From the NCBI GenBank assembly GCA_017640615.1, contig JAEPQK010000001.1, positions 186,001-250,000 of the forward strand: a DNA stretch of 64,000 bases. Reading direction: 5' to 3'. Below are positions 8,837 to 17,580 of this stretch, piece after piece; position 1 is the stretch's first letter, and every line of letters begins with the position of its first letter. Source of the stretch: Rhizobiaceae bacterium (GTDB lineage: Bacteria > Pseudomonadota > Alphaproteobacteria > Rhizobiales > Rhizobiaceae). The notes under the pieces were generated by a model, which saw nothing but the letters and a program-made list of their open reading frames with translations, had not been told where the DNA came from and made no database searches. Made by a program: the position numbers and the translations under genes.

Positions 8837-9283
8837 ATGCTTCTGATCAGATGTCCCTATTGCGAGGAAGAGCGGCCGGAACTCGAGTTCCGCCACGCGG
8901 GTCAGGCGCATATTGCGCGGCCGACCAATATTGCCGAGATTTCGGACGGGGAGTTCGAAGAATATTTCTTCATCCGGCAGAACCCGAAGGGGCTCTATTT
9001 CGAGCGTTGGAGGCACATCCATGGCTGCGCCCGCTTCTTCAACGCCGCGCGCGATACGGTCTCCGACAAGTTCGTAAAAACCTACAAAGCGGGCGAACCG
9101 AAGCCCTCGATAAGCTTGCCGAAAGCGAAACCTGCCAAGCGCGTTGCTGCAAAGCCAGCCTCCGCCAAGGCAGCGCCGAAAGCTGCAGCTGCGAAAGCGA
9201 CCGGCAAATCGACTCGTAAAGCGCCTGCTAAGCGTGCCTCCGTGAGCGGCACCAAAACCCGGCGCGGAGCCAAAAAATCATGA
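8837..9283 (+). CDS. soxD: Sarcosine oxidase subunit delta with Lys/Ala-rich tail
   Basis: Small zinc-binding subunit of heterotetrameric sarcosine oxidase. Cys6, Cys9, His59 and Cys63 occupy the same numbers as the zinc ligands of characterised delta subunits, and HGCARFFNAARDT is the family hallmark. The family is usually about 90-110 residues; here 148, because residues from about 85 on form a low-complexity tail rich in Lys, Ala and Pro (repeats such as AKPASAKAAPKAAAAK), like bacterial histone-H1-type tails. The stop overlaps the soxA start by four bases (ATGA), implying translational coupling. The core is secure; the tail's role is unknown. Confidence 0.93.
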   Translation: MLLIRCPYCEEERPELEFRHAGQAHIARPTNIAEISDGEFEEYFFIRQNPKGLYFERWRHIHGCARFFNAARDTVSDKFVKTYKAGEPKPSISLPKAKPAKRVAAKPASAKAAPKAAAAKATGKSTRKAPAKRASVSGTKTRRGAKKS

Positions 9284-12267
9284 CCGCTCATCGTATTCCG
9301 AAAGCCGGGCGGCTGACGCCGGCGCGCGAAGTGCGCTTTTCATTCGACGGCAAGGCGATGACCGGACTTGAGGGCGACACGCTCGCCTCGGCGCTGCTCG
9401 CCAACGGCGTGCATCTCGTCGGCCGTTCGTTCAAATATCATCGCCCGCGCGGCATTCTCTCGGCCGGTTCGGAGGAGCCCAACGCGCTGGTGGGCATTCG
9501 CCGAGACGCGGCGCGGCAGACACCCAATGTGCGTGCGACCGTTCAGGAGGTTTATGACGGGCTGGAAGCGGTCTCGCAGAACCGCTGGCCGTCTCTTTCC
9601 TTCGACACGGGTGCGATCAACGACATCGGTGCGCCGTTCTTTTCCGCCGGTTTTTACTACAAGACCTTCATGTGGCCGAAGGTCGCCTGGAAGCGCCTCT
9701 ATGAACCGAACATCCGGGCTGCTGCCGGCCTGGGCGTTGCGCCGGACGAGCCGGATCCCGACCTCTATGCCTCTCGTTACGCGCATTGCGACGTTTTGAT
9801 TGCTGGCGGCGGCGCTGCCGGCATCGCGGCGGCGGTCGCAGCCGCGGACGCCGGGGTCTCAGTCATTCTCGCCGACGAACAACCTGAAATCGGCGGCGCC
9901 TTGCGCTTCGAGGTAGGTGCTTCGATCGACGGACAGGACGGCTGGTCCTGGGCGCGTGCGCAGATGGCCAAGCTCACTGCAATGCCCAATGTGCGGGTTC
10001 TGACCCGCTGCACGGTGTTCGGCTACCATGCGCAGAACATGGTTGTGCTCGCCGAGCGGCTGACCGACCACCTGGCTAATCCGGCGCCCGAAATGTCGCG
10101 CGAGCGGCTTTGGGAGGTGAGGGCGAAGCATGTGATTCTCGCCACGGGCGCAATCGAGCGGCACATGGTGTTCCCGGGCAATGACCGGCCGGGCGTCATG
10201 CTGGCGAGTGCTGCACGCAGCTATCTCAACCATTTCGGTGTTGCTGTGGGCAAGCGCGTCGGCATCTATACGGCGAACGATTCTGCCTATTACGCCGCGC
10301 TCGATCTCAAGCGTGCGGGGCAGAAAATTCAGGCGATCGTCGATCTGCGGGACGATCCGAAGAGCTCGGTCGTCGAAGAAGCGCGCGCCGAAGGTATCGA
10401 GGTTCTGACCGGGCACGGCGTTGTCGCGACCAATGGGCGGCTGCGCGTGTCCGGCATGATCACGCGGCCCAAGGATGGCGGGCGCGAGCGCAACTTCTCC
10501 GTCGATGCGCTTTTGACTTCCGCCGGCTGGACGCCGTCGGTGCATCTCTTTTCGCAGTCGCGCGGCAAGCTCGCATTCGATGCCAAGCGGCAGATTTTCC
10601 TGCCGGGCGCGAATGTCCAGGATTGCGTTTCGGCTGGCGCCTGCAACGGTTTGGAAGATCTCGCGGCGGTGCTCGATTCCGGCTACGCAGCTGGCGAACA
10701 GGCCGCCCGCAATGGCAAAGGTTCTGCAGCTGCCGGGGGGAGGAAAGTTCAGAGGGAAAGCTGGTCGGGGGGCATGGTCGGCGCGGGCCCCGGTGCTGGT
10801 CCTGAGGATACATCGCGCGCCTTTGTCGATTTCCAGAACGACGTAACCGCCAAGGATATTCGGCAGGCCGTGCGAGAGGGCTTCCGCTCGATCGAGCACG
10901 TGAAGCGCTTTACCACCAACGGGATGGCGACCGACCAAGGCAAGACGTCCAACCTGCACGGGCTGGCGATTGCGGCCGAGGCGTTGGACAAACCCATTCC
11001 CGAAGTCGGGCTCACCACATTCCGGCAGCCGTTCACGCCCGTCACCTTCGGCGCGCTAGTCGGGCACAATCGCGGTGCTCTGTTCGATGTCACGCGGCGC
11101 ACGCCCATGCATCAATGGGCAGAGGACCATGGCGCGGTGTTCGAAGATGTCGGCACCTGGAAACGCGCCTGGTATTTCCCGCGTGCCGGCGAAAACATGC
11201 ATGCGGCCGTGGCGCGCGAGTGCCGCACGGTGCGCGAGGCAGCGGGCGTTTTCGACGCCTCCACGCTCGGCAAGATCGAGGTTGTTGGCCCCGATGCCGC
11301 TACTTTCCTCGAGCTCATGTACACCAATCCCTGGCAGAAGCTGGCGCCGGGGCGCTGTCGCTACGGACTGATGTTGCGCGAGGACGGCTTTATCTATGAT
11401 GACGGCGTGATCGGCCGCCTTGCCGACGACCGCTTTCATGTGACGACCACCACTGGCGGTGCTCCGCGGGTGCTGCAGCACATGGAAGACTATCTGCAGA
11501 CCGAATTTCCGCATCTGAATGTCTGGCTTACCTCGACTTCCGAACAGTGGGCGGTGATCGCGGTGCAAGGCCCGAAAGCGCGCGAGATCATTGCGCCGCT
11601 GGTTGAGGGCTGCGACATTTCCGACGAGGCGATGCCACATATGTCGGCGCGCGAATGCCGGGTTGCCGGCGCGCCGGCGCGGCTCTTCCGCATGTCGTTC
11701 ACCGGCGAGCGCGGTTTCGAGATCAACGTGCCGGCCGATTACGGACCTGCGGTCATGGAGATGGTCTGGGCGCAGGCGCAGAATCATGGCGCCTGCATGT
11801 ACGGCACGGAAACGATGCACGTGTTGCGGGCCGAAAAGGGCTACATCATCGTCGGTCAGGAGACCGATGGAACGGTTACCCCGAACGATTGCGGGCTCGA
11901 CTGGGCGATCGGAAAGAAGAAGACGGATTTCGTCGGCATCAGAGGCCTCAAGCGGCCCGACCTCGTAGCGGCTGGCCGCAAGCAGCTGGTGGGCCTTTTG
12001 ACTAAAAACCAGAAGCACGCACTGGAGGAAGGCGCGCAGATCGTTGCCGATCCGAAACAGCCGAAGCCAATGACCATGCTCGGCCATGTCACGTCGGCCT
12101 ATTGGTCGCCGACGCTTGGACGAACCTTTGCACTAGCCCTGATCGCTGACGGCCGCGCCCGCATGGGCGAGACGCTTTTTGTACCGATGCCCGGCGGCAA
12201 GACGATCGAGGTCGAGGTGACGGGCACCGTGTTCTACGACGAGGCCGGGGAGAAGCTGCATGGCTAA
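9280..12267 (+). CDS. soxA: Sarcosine oxidase subunit alpha
   Basis: Large subunit that binds NAD+ and folate. In 995 residues: an N-terminal ferredoxin-like domain (VRFSFDGKAM..., with the motif SFKYHRPRGILSAGSEEPNAL at about 50-68), a two-dinucleotide-binding oxidoreductase domain with GGGAAG near residues 176-181, and a C-terminal aminomethyltransferase (GcvT-like) domain from about 630 on that receives the methylene group and forms 5,10-methylene-tetrahydrofolate. Length and order match the family. It overlaps soxD by 4 bases and soxG by 8. Confidence 0.96.
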   Translation: MTAHRIPKAGRLTPAREVRFSFDGKAMTGLEGDTLASALLANGVHLVGRSFKYHRPRGILSAGSEEPNALVGIRRDAARQTPNVRATVQEVYDGLEAVSQNRWPSLSFDTGAINDIGAPFFSAGFYYKTFMWPKVAWKRLYEPNIRAAAGLGVAPDEPDPDLYASRYAHCDVLIAGGGAAGIAAAVAAADAGVSVILADEQPEIGGALRFEVGASIDGQDGWSWARAQMAKLTAMPNVRVLTRCTVFGYHAQNMVVLAERLTDHLANPAPEMSRERLWEVRAKHVILATGAIERHMVFPGNDRPGVMLASAARSYLNHFGVAVGKRVGIYTANDSAYYAALDLKRAGQKIQAIVDLRDDPKSSVVEEARAEGIEVLTGHGVVATNGRLRVSGMITRPKDGGRERNFSVDALLTSAGWTPSVHLFSQSRGKLAFDAKRQIFLPGANVQDCVSAGACNGLEDLAAVLDSGYAAGEQAARNGKGSAAAGGRKVQRESWSGGMVGAGPGAGPEDTSRAFVDFQNDVTAKDIRQAVREGFRSIEHVKRFTTNGMATDQGKTSNLHGLAIAAEALDKPIPEVGLTTFRQPFTPVTFGALVGHNRGALFDVTRRTPMHQWAEDHGAVFEDVGTWKRAWYFPRAGENMHAAVARECRTVREAAGVFDASTLGKIEVVGPDAATFLELMYTNPWQKLAPGRCRYGLMLREDGFIYDDGVIGRLADDRFHVTTTTGGAPRVLQHMEDYLQTEFPHLNVWLTSTSEQWAVIAVQGPKAREIIAPLVEGCDISDEAMPHMSARECRVAGAPARLFRMSFTGERGFEINVPADYGPAVMEMVWAQAQNHGACMYGTETMHVLRAEKGYIIVGQETDGTVTPNDCGLDWAIGKKKTDFVGIRGLKRPDLVAAGRKQLVGLLTKNQKHALEEGAQIVADPKQPKPMTMLGHVTSAYWSPTLGRTFALALIADGRARMGETLFVPMPGGKTIEVEVTGTVFYDEAGEKLHG

Positions 12268-12850
12268 GCGCACACAGCCGGCGATGCCATCGGCGTCTGC
12301 CTTTTCGCTCCCGCGTCGCGACAGCGTGCTGACCGGACGCATGACGGCATCTCCGGCAGTTACCGTTACGCCAGGCGGACAGTCATCGCGCATCTCGCTG
12401 CGCGCACCGGAGAAGTCGCGCGCTGCACTTTCGCGCGCACTCGGCCTGAAGCTGCCCGAGCAGCCCAAAACGATCGCGCAAGCGGGTTCGCGCACCGCTA
12501 TCTGGCTGGGCCCGGACGAATGGCTGGTGCTCGACGAGCCCGAAGTCGATCTGATGGCGGCGCTGGCCTCCGTCAAGGCTCTTCACTCAGCGGCTGACGT
12601 CTCGCATCGCAATCAGGCGATCATGGTCGCTGGGCCAAGTGTGGAAGCCACGTTGAACGCCGGCTGCCCGCTCGACCTTTCGATTGCTGCTTTTCCGGTG
12701 AATGCCGCTACTCGGACGGTACTCGGCAAGGCGGAAATCGTGCTGTGGCGAACCGAAGAAAAGACCTTCCGGGTCGAGTGCTGGCGTTCCTTTGCGGATT
12801 ATTGCTTCACGCTTCTGGCGTCCGGTGCGCGCGACGCTGCCATGGGATGA
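12260..12850 (+). CDS. soxG: Sarcosine oxidase subunit gamma
   Basis: Folate-domain-like accessory subunit of heterotetrameric sarcosine oxidase. The 196-residue product shows the pattern of the family: a beta-rich N-terminus, WLGPDEWLVL near residues 76-85, DVSHRNQAI near 114-122, and the closing RSFADYCFTLL. Its ATG lies within the end of soxA (8-base overlap), so the four sox genes form one coupled unit. No glyA, purU or folD follows, which in some genomes complete the pathway. Confidence 0.93.
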   Translation: MAKRTQPAMPSASAFSLPRRDSVLTGRMTASPAVTVTPGGQSSRISLRAPEKSRAALSRALGLKLPEQPKTIAQAGSRTAIWLGPDEWLVLDEPEVDLMAALASVKALHSAADVSHRNQAIMVAGPSVEATLNAGCPLDLSIAAFPVNAATRTVLGKAEIVLWRTEEKTFRVECWRSFADYCFTLLASGARDAAMG

Positions 12851-13111
<261 letters not shown>

Positions 13112-13113
13112 GG

Positions 13114-13494
13114 CTACGCCACCGCCTTTTGCGAAACGAGTGGCATGTCGAGCTTGATGCGTGAATAAGGCACGCGCGGAATCAGGCGGCGCTGATTGTC
13201 CCGTGTCAGTTCAACCAGACCGTAGCGTTCCATCGTCCGCAGCGTGCGCGAAAGGTTCGACTTGGCCCGACCGGAAATCGTCTCAAGTTCGCCGAGCGAC
13301 GAGGGTTTGCGTTCGGCAATTAACTCCAGCAGAGCCTGATTGCGAGCCGAAAGTACCTTCGCGAGGCTTTCCAGCGATGGAAACCACACGGTCGGCTCAC
13401 CTTTTCGAGGGCGATGTTCGCCACGGGCAATCGCCATGGTTCGCGCCTTCATATCCTCATAACTTGCAATGCCCACGGTGAGTGTCCGGGTCAT
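13114..13494 (-). CDS. tumA: TumA-type antitoxin, MarR-like winged-helix DNA-binding protein
   Basis: Probable antitoxin and transcriptional repressor of its own operon. The 126-residue product has a short N-terminal arm followed by a winged-helix domain at about 52-110 (RNQALLELIAERKPSSLGEL, then KSNLSRTLRTMERYGLVEL as recognition helix and wing), typical of the HVO_A0114-like family that accompanies TumE toxins. Its start overlaps the end of the upstream toxin gene by four bases (ATGA on the minus strand). Family assignment rests on remembered signatures and the neighbour. Confidence 0.8.
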   Translation of the reverse strand: MTRTLTVGIASYEDMKARTMAIARGEHRPRKGEPTVWFPSLESLAKVLSARNQALLELIAERKPSSLGELETISGRAKSNLSRTLRTMERYGLVELTRDNQRRLIPRVPYSRIKLDMPLVSQKAVA

Positions 13495-13859
13495 TTCAGC
13501 ACTCCTTTCTCCTTCAGCACGGCGTCTACGTCCTTCCAGAAGTCGCCGAGTAAGCTTGCAGCGTCCGAATATTCGTAAGGCTTGACTGTACGCAGGCGGT
13601 GTTTGTGGTCATGTGCCTGCAATCGCCGGCGAGGTTTGCTGCGCGGCGCGGCGTGAGCATTGTCGTACCCGACCAGCCTTTCGCCATTCGGCCCGTGCAG
13701 AGTGAGTGAGTAACGCAAACCGTGTGGACGCTCCGGCGAAATCTGACAGCGCCGAACCTCAAACTTCACCCAATAGCTGCCACCCTCATCCAGAAAGAAC
13801 GTCTGACCGTTGAGCTCGACTAGAGTATCCAAGCCTGGATCGGGAGATCGCTTGCTCAT
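13491..13859 (-). CDS. tumE: TumE-type toxin (DUF6516), minimal nucleotidyltransferase-like
   Basis: Probable toxin of a type II toxin-antitoxin pair. TumE proteins are described as minimal nucleotidyltransferase-like toxins neutralised by the HTH protein TumA. The 122-residue sequence has the family layout: SYWVKFEVRR strand (29-37), LRYSLTLHGPNGERLVGYDNAHA (48-70) and HDHKH (83-87), then YEYSDAASLLGDFWKDVDAVL at the end. First gene of the pair; the start lies just after a perfect inverted repeat. Whether the toxin is active cannot be judged here; no frameshift is visible. Confidence 0.8.
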   Translation of the reverse strand: MSKRSPDPGLDTLVELNGQTFFLDEGGSYWVKFEVRRCQISPERPHGLRYSLTLHGPNGERLVGYDNAHAAPRSKPRRRLQAHDHKHRLRTVKPYEYSDAASLLGDFWKDVDAVLKEKGVLK

Positions 13860-13864
13860 GCGTA

Positions 13865-13889
13865 TATGTTATCAATATATGATAACATA
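13865..13889. promoter_or_regulatory. Perfect palindromic operator of the TumE/TumA pair
   Basis: TATGTTATC at 13865-13873 and GATAACATA at 13881-13889 are exact inverted copies around a 7-base AT spacer. It is 5 bases upstream of the toxin start codon, in an AT-rich pocket unlike the GC-rich surroundings, the expected place for autoregulation by the antitoxin or toxin-antitoxin complex. Confidence 0.75.
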
Positions 13890-14035
13890 CTGCAACTATT
13901 TCAAGCGTCCTTAATCTGGCAGAGTTGCTGGCCTATCCGCTTGGCCTTCCTGAGTCTGTCTCCGGTGCCGCCAGCGGCCTAAATTCGGTGTCTCCGCCGG
14001 CATGCCCGGCCCCTTATTCCTGGCGATACCGGACG

Positions 14036-15265
14036 ATGAGTACGCAGGCGCATTACGACAGCGGCTATTCCTGGGCGCGGCTCGGCATTTCGATTCTGAT
14101 TGCGACGATCGGCAATGTCGGCATGTGGGCCGTCGTTGTGGTGCTGCCCGCCGTTCAAGCCGAATTCGGCGTAGAACGCGGCGATGCATCGATCCCGTAT
14201 ACGCTGACCATGGTCGGCTTCGCGCTCGGAAACGTACTTTTCGGCCGATATATCGACAGACGCGGCATTGCCATTCCGGTCGCAGTGGCGGCCTGTGCCA
14301 ACGGGGCAGGCTTCATTCTGGCAGGGATGGCCGGGTCGATCTGGCTCTTCGCGCTGGCCCAGGGCGTATTGATCGGTATTGGCACTGCCATCAATTTCGG
14401 ACCGCTCATCGCGGATGTCTCGCACTGGTTCTGGAAGCGGCGCGGTCTGGCGGTGGCAGCTGCCGCCAGTGGCAACTATCTCGCAGGCGCGATCTGGCCG
14501 CCGGTGATGAACTATTTCCTCGCTGACGTTGGCTGGCGCACGACTTATGTCGGGATCGGCGTTTTCATCATCGCTACGATTCTCCCGCTATCGCTACTTT
14601 TGCGCCATCGGCGACCGGTCGAAACGGTCAACGCCGACGGCACGACGAGCGGCCCGCCGCTCAAGCAGACTGCTATGTCGCAAAACACTTTGCTGGCATT
14701 GCTGATTGTCGCGGGCATCGGTTGCTGCATGGCCATGGCAATGCCTCAAGTGCACATCGTCGCCTACTGCGCCGACCTCGGTTATGGCGTCGCGCGCGGC
14801 GCCGAGATGCTTGCGATTATGCTTGGGGCGGGGATCATCAGCCGGCTTGCCTCCGGTGTGCTTGCCGACAAGATTGGCGGCATTCCAACGCTGCTTATCG
14901 GCTCGGTCGGGCAGGGGCTGTCGCTGCTGCTCTTCATACCGTTTGACGGGCTGGTTTCGCTCTATGTTGTGTCTCTCGTCTTCGGCCTGGCGCAGGGCGG
15001 CATCGTGCCGAGCTACGCGATCATCGTGCGCGAGTACCTGCCGGCGAAGGTGGCGGGAGAGCGGGTCGGCATCGTAATCATGGCAACGATTGCCGGCATG
15101 GCGATCGGCGGCTGGATGTCCGGCTTTATCTACGACCTGACGGGTTCCTATGCCGCCGCCTTCATCAACGGTATTGGCTGGAATGTGCTGAACATCGCAG
15201 CGATTCTGGTGATCGTGTTCAACACGCGCAGACGCAGGCCACTGCCATCAGCCGTTCCGGCTTAA
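14036..15265 (+). CDS. MFS transporter
   Basis: Inner-membrane secondary transporter, probably for an organic anion, of the monocarboxylate/oxalate-formate antiporter-like branch. With the ATG at 14036 the product has 409 residues and about 12 hydrophobic helices. The loop motif NVLFGRYIDRRG after helix 2 fits the MFS G-x-x-x-D-R-x-G-R/K signature, repeated as ASGVLADKIGG in the second half. An in-frame TTG at 13925 would add 37 unrelated residues. Its stop overlaps that of the convergent SDR gene. Substrate not determinable; co-location with acyl-CoA genes suggests a carboxylate. Confidence 0.85.
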   Translation: MSTQAHYDSGYSWARLGISILIATIGNVGMWAVVVVLPAVQAEFGVERGDASIPYTLTMVGFALGNVLFGRYIDRRGIAIPVAVAACANGAGFILAGMAGSIWLFALAQGVLIGIGTAINFGPLIADVSHWFWKRRGLAVAAAASGNYLAGAIWPPVMNYFLADVGWRTTYVGIGVFIIATILPLSLLLRHRRPVETVNADGTTSGPPLKQTAMSQNTLLALLIVAGIGCCMAMAMPQVHIVAYCADLGYGVARGAEMLAIMLGAGIISRLASGVLADKIGGIPTLLIGSVGQGLSLLLFIPFDGLVSLYVVSLVFGLAQGGIVPSYAIIVREYLPAKVAGERVGIVIMATIAGMAIGGWMSGFIYDLTGSYAAAFINGIGWNVLNIAAILVIVFNTRRRRPLPSAVPA

Positions 15266-16035
15266 GTCGATGTGATTCCACCGTCGGCCGCCAGTGTCTG
15301 GCCGGTCATGAACGAGTTTTTCGGGTCAGCGGCGAAGAGGATCACCTCAACGATCTCCTCGACCTCGGCCAGCCGGCGCATTGGGACACCGCGCGTCATC
15401 TCCGCTTCCGCCGCTGCCTGATCGGCAACGCCGCGGAACGCGGCTAGCGCCATCTCGGTGCGTGCGAATGAAGGACACACCGCATTTACGCGGATGCCGC
15501 GCCGCGCATATTCAGCGGCTGCCGAGCGTGTTAGGCCTACGACTGCGTGCTTGGCGGCGGAATAGACGGCGAGCTGCGGCGCGCCCGCGACGCCTGCTAC
15601 CGAAGCAATATTGACGATTGTGCCGCGTCGGCCTGCATCCTTGAACTGCTTTTCCATGGCAGGCAGCTGGTGGCGCATCGCATAGATGACGCCCATCACG
15701 TCGATGTCGATGATGCGGCGCGCCTCCGTCATGTCCGTGTCACCGAGGCGCACGAAGTCCTGTGCTACGCCGGCATTGTTCAAGGCAATGTCGATGCCGC
15801 CGAAACGCTCGATAGCGAGCTTCACCACATCGCGCGATGTGGACTCGTCCGAAATGTCACCCGCGAGTGTGACCGTTTCCGTGTCGAAGCCTTTGGCGAA
15901 CTCTTCAAGCTTACCGCCATCGAAATCGGTTAGTACAAGCTTTGCGCCGCCTGCAGCGAACTGCCTGGCTGATGCCGAACCGAAGCCACCGGTCGCGCCA
16001 GAAATCAGGACTGTCAGACCTTCAAAACGCGCCAT
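15262..16035 (-). CDS. SDR family oxidoreductase
   Basis: NAD(P)-dependent classical short-chain dehydrogenase, 257 residues. Cofactor motif SGATGGFGSASA (about 11-22), NNAG near 86-89, catalytic YSAAK (Tyr about 158, Lys about 162), and a C-terminal MTGQTLAADGG. Last gene of a leftward operon after a kinase and a MaoC gene, one base from the kinase stop. In levulinate-type pathways an SDR acts on 3-hydroxyacyl-CoA after the kinase and dehydrogenase; a similar role is inferred. Overlap with the convergent MFS gene is a shared TTAA that serves as stop on both strands. Confidence 0.88.
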   Translation of the reverse strand: MARFEGLTVLISGATGGFGSASARQFAAGGAKLVLTDFDGGKLEEFAKGFDTETVTLAGDISDESTSRDVVKLAIERFGGIDIALNNAGVAQDFVRLGDTDMTEARRIIDIDVMGVIYAMRHQLPAMEKQFKDAGRRGTIVNIASVAGVAGAPQLAVYSAAKHAVVGLTRSAAAEYARRGIRVNAVCPSFARTEMALAAFRGVADQAAAEAEMTRGVPMRRLAEVEEIVEVILFAADPKNSFMTGQTLAADGGITST

Positions 16036-16036
16036 C

Positions 16037-17074
16037 TCATTTCCCTTGTTTCTCGATCATCTCGACAGCGAGATGCGCCAGAAGTTTTACCGCCTGGCCA
16101 TAGGTGCGAGCCTTTTCCGGGTTTGAGGCATTGCCGTCCAGCGCGCGCTTGTAGACGCCTTGGCAGATCGCGGCGAGGCGGAAGAAGGAAAAGGCCAGGC
16201 AGTAGGTCCAGCCATCGACGCTGTTGAGGCCGCGTCGCCGGCAGTAGGCCTCGACGTACGCTTCTTCCGACGGCAGCCCGATCGCAGCGCGGTCGGTGCC
16301 ACCCAGCCCTCGGAAGCCGGAATTGATTGGCAGCCGCCACTGCATGCACTGGTAAGCGAGATCGGCGAGCGGGTGGCCAAGGGTGGAAAGCTCCCAGTCG
16401 AGCACGGCCGCAACGCGTGGCGCGTCGGGCATGAAAATCATGTTGTCGAGGCGGTAGTCGCCATGGACGAGCGAAACTGTGCCGTCATCGGGCGTGTCGT
16501 TCGTTTCCAGCCATTCCAGCAGCCGCTCCATGTCGGGCTCGTTGCCGGTCTGCGACGCACGGTATTGCTTCGACCAGCGGCCAAACTGACGATCGAAATA
16601 GCTGCCAGGCTTGCCGAAATCCTCAAGGCCCGCCGCGGCAATATCGACCGAATGCAGAGCCGCCAGCGTTTCGTTCATCGCGTCGTAGATCGCGGTACGC
16701 TCTTCGTTCGTGCTGACCTCAGCGAGCGATGGATCCCAGAATATGCGGCCTTCGACATGGGCCATCACATAGAACATGCGGCCAACCGGCGAATCCTCGG
16801 CAGAAAGGTGGAGCATGCGCGGAACCGGCACATCGCCGTCGGCAAGCGCCGACATCACTCGATATTCGCGGTCGACCTGGTGGGCGGATTTCAGCAAATC
16901 GCCGGGCGGCTTGGCGCGCAGTACATATTTGCCGCTCTTGGCCCGCAGCAGGTAGGTCGGGTTCGATTGACCGGTGTTGAACTTGTCGATGCCCTCGAGC
17001 GAAGAAAAGCCCGGAACATTGGCTTCCAGATAGGGAGCAAGGGTGGCCGTATCGAGCTGGTTGGGGTCACTCAT
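16037..17074 (-). CDS. Phosphotransferase of the APH/ACAD10-11 kinase type
   Basis: Probable kinase phosphorylating a hydroxyacyl-CoA. The 345-residue product (start at 17074, whose ATGA overlaps the upstream MaoC stop) has the aminoglycoside-phosphotransferase fold: N-terminal lobe ([19 protein letters not shown]), catalytic loop [14 protein letters not shown] with the active Asp, and metal-binding [18 protein letters not shown]. This subgroup is homologous to the kinase domain fused to acyl-CoA dehydrogenase in human ACAD10/11 and to LvaA of Pseudomonas levulinate catabolism. A matching dehydrogenase is encoded nearby at 19172, supporting the assignment. It is not likely to be an antibiotic resistance gene. 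Confidence 0.85.
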   Translation of the reverse strand: MSDPNQLDTATLAPYLEANVPGFSSLEGIDKFNTGQSNPTYLLRAKSGKYVLRAKPPGDLLKSAHQVDREYRVMSALADGDVPVPRMLHLSAEDSPVGRMFYVMAHVEGRIFWDPSLAEVSTNEERTAIYDAMNETLAALHSVDIAAAGLEDFGKPGSYFDRQFGRWSKQYRASQTGNEPDMERLLEWLETNDTPDDGTVSLVHGDYRLDNMIFMPDAPRVAAVLDWELSTLGHPLADLAYQCMQWRLPINSGFRGLGGTDRAAIGLPSEEAYVEAYCRRRGLNSVDGWTYCLAFSFFRLAAICQGVYKRALDGNASNPEKARTYGQAVKLLAHLAVEMIEKQGK

Positions 17075-17565
17075 GTATTGATCTGCGCCTTGTCGATGCG
17101 GGTCAGCGTCAGCCAATGGAGCGCAAGCGCCGGCCGCTTCTGATCCTCAATTTCCATCGTCACATCATAGCCGATCTCGACCCAGCCCGAAGGGCGAGCA
17201 TGAACGCGCACGATGTCGAAATGCGCCCGGATACGCGAGCCGGTTTTCACCGGTGCCTGGAAGCGCACATTCTCAAAGCCCTGATTGATGCTAATCTCGG
17301 TGGAAATCAGTGGCGGCAATGCCTCGTAGGCCATGGTCGATAGCAGCGACAACGTGAGAAAACCGTGTGCGATCGTGCCGCCAAACTGGGTTTCGGCCGC
17401 AGCTCGCTCAGGATCGACATGAATAAACTGGTGGTCGTCAGTCGCGTCCGCGAATTTGTCGATCATTTCCTGCGAGACAAGCCGCCAGTCCGAAACCCCG
17501 ATTTCGGAGCCGACGGCTGCCTGCATTTCTTCCAGGGAGATCGCCGGTTTTCGAAACATGTCCAT
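17071..17565 (-). CDS. MaoC family hot-dog dehydratase/hydratase
   Basis: Probable (R)-specific enoyl-CoA hydratase of 164 residues. The hydratase signature is present: a catalytic Asp in [14 protein letters not shown] (about 34-47) with the His of the same segment, followed by [14 protein letters not shown] (about 58-71). Middle gene of a leftward group between two SDRs and the kinase, so it likely hydrates or dehydrates the CoA intermediate of this pathway. Its TGA overlaps the start of the kinase gene, indicating translational coupling. Confidence 0.88.
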   Translation of the reverse strand: MDMFRKPAISLEEMQAAVGSEIGVSDWRLVSQEMIDKFADATDDHQFIHVDPERAAAETQFGGTIAHGFLTLSLLSTMAYEALPPLISTEISINQGFENVRFQAPVKTGSRIRAHFDIVRVHARPSGWVEIGYDVTMEIEDQKRPALALHWLTLTRIDKAQINT

Positions 17566-17580
17566 CGGCGGTCACCGCTT

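Noticed and set aside
8921..9283. Lys/Ala-rich soxD tail as a frameshift artefact
   Set aside because: The frame continues cleanly into a stop that overlaps the soxA start by ATGA, and the tail keeps normal codon use.
16037..17074. Aminoglycoside resistance kinase
   Set aside because: The fold is APH-like, but the neighbours and subgroup features fit the ACAD10/11-associated kinases.
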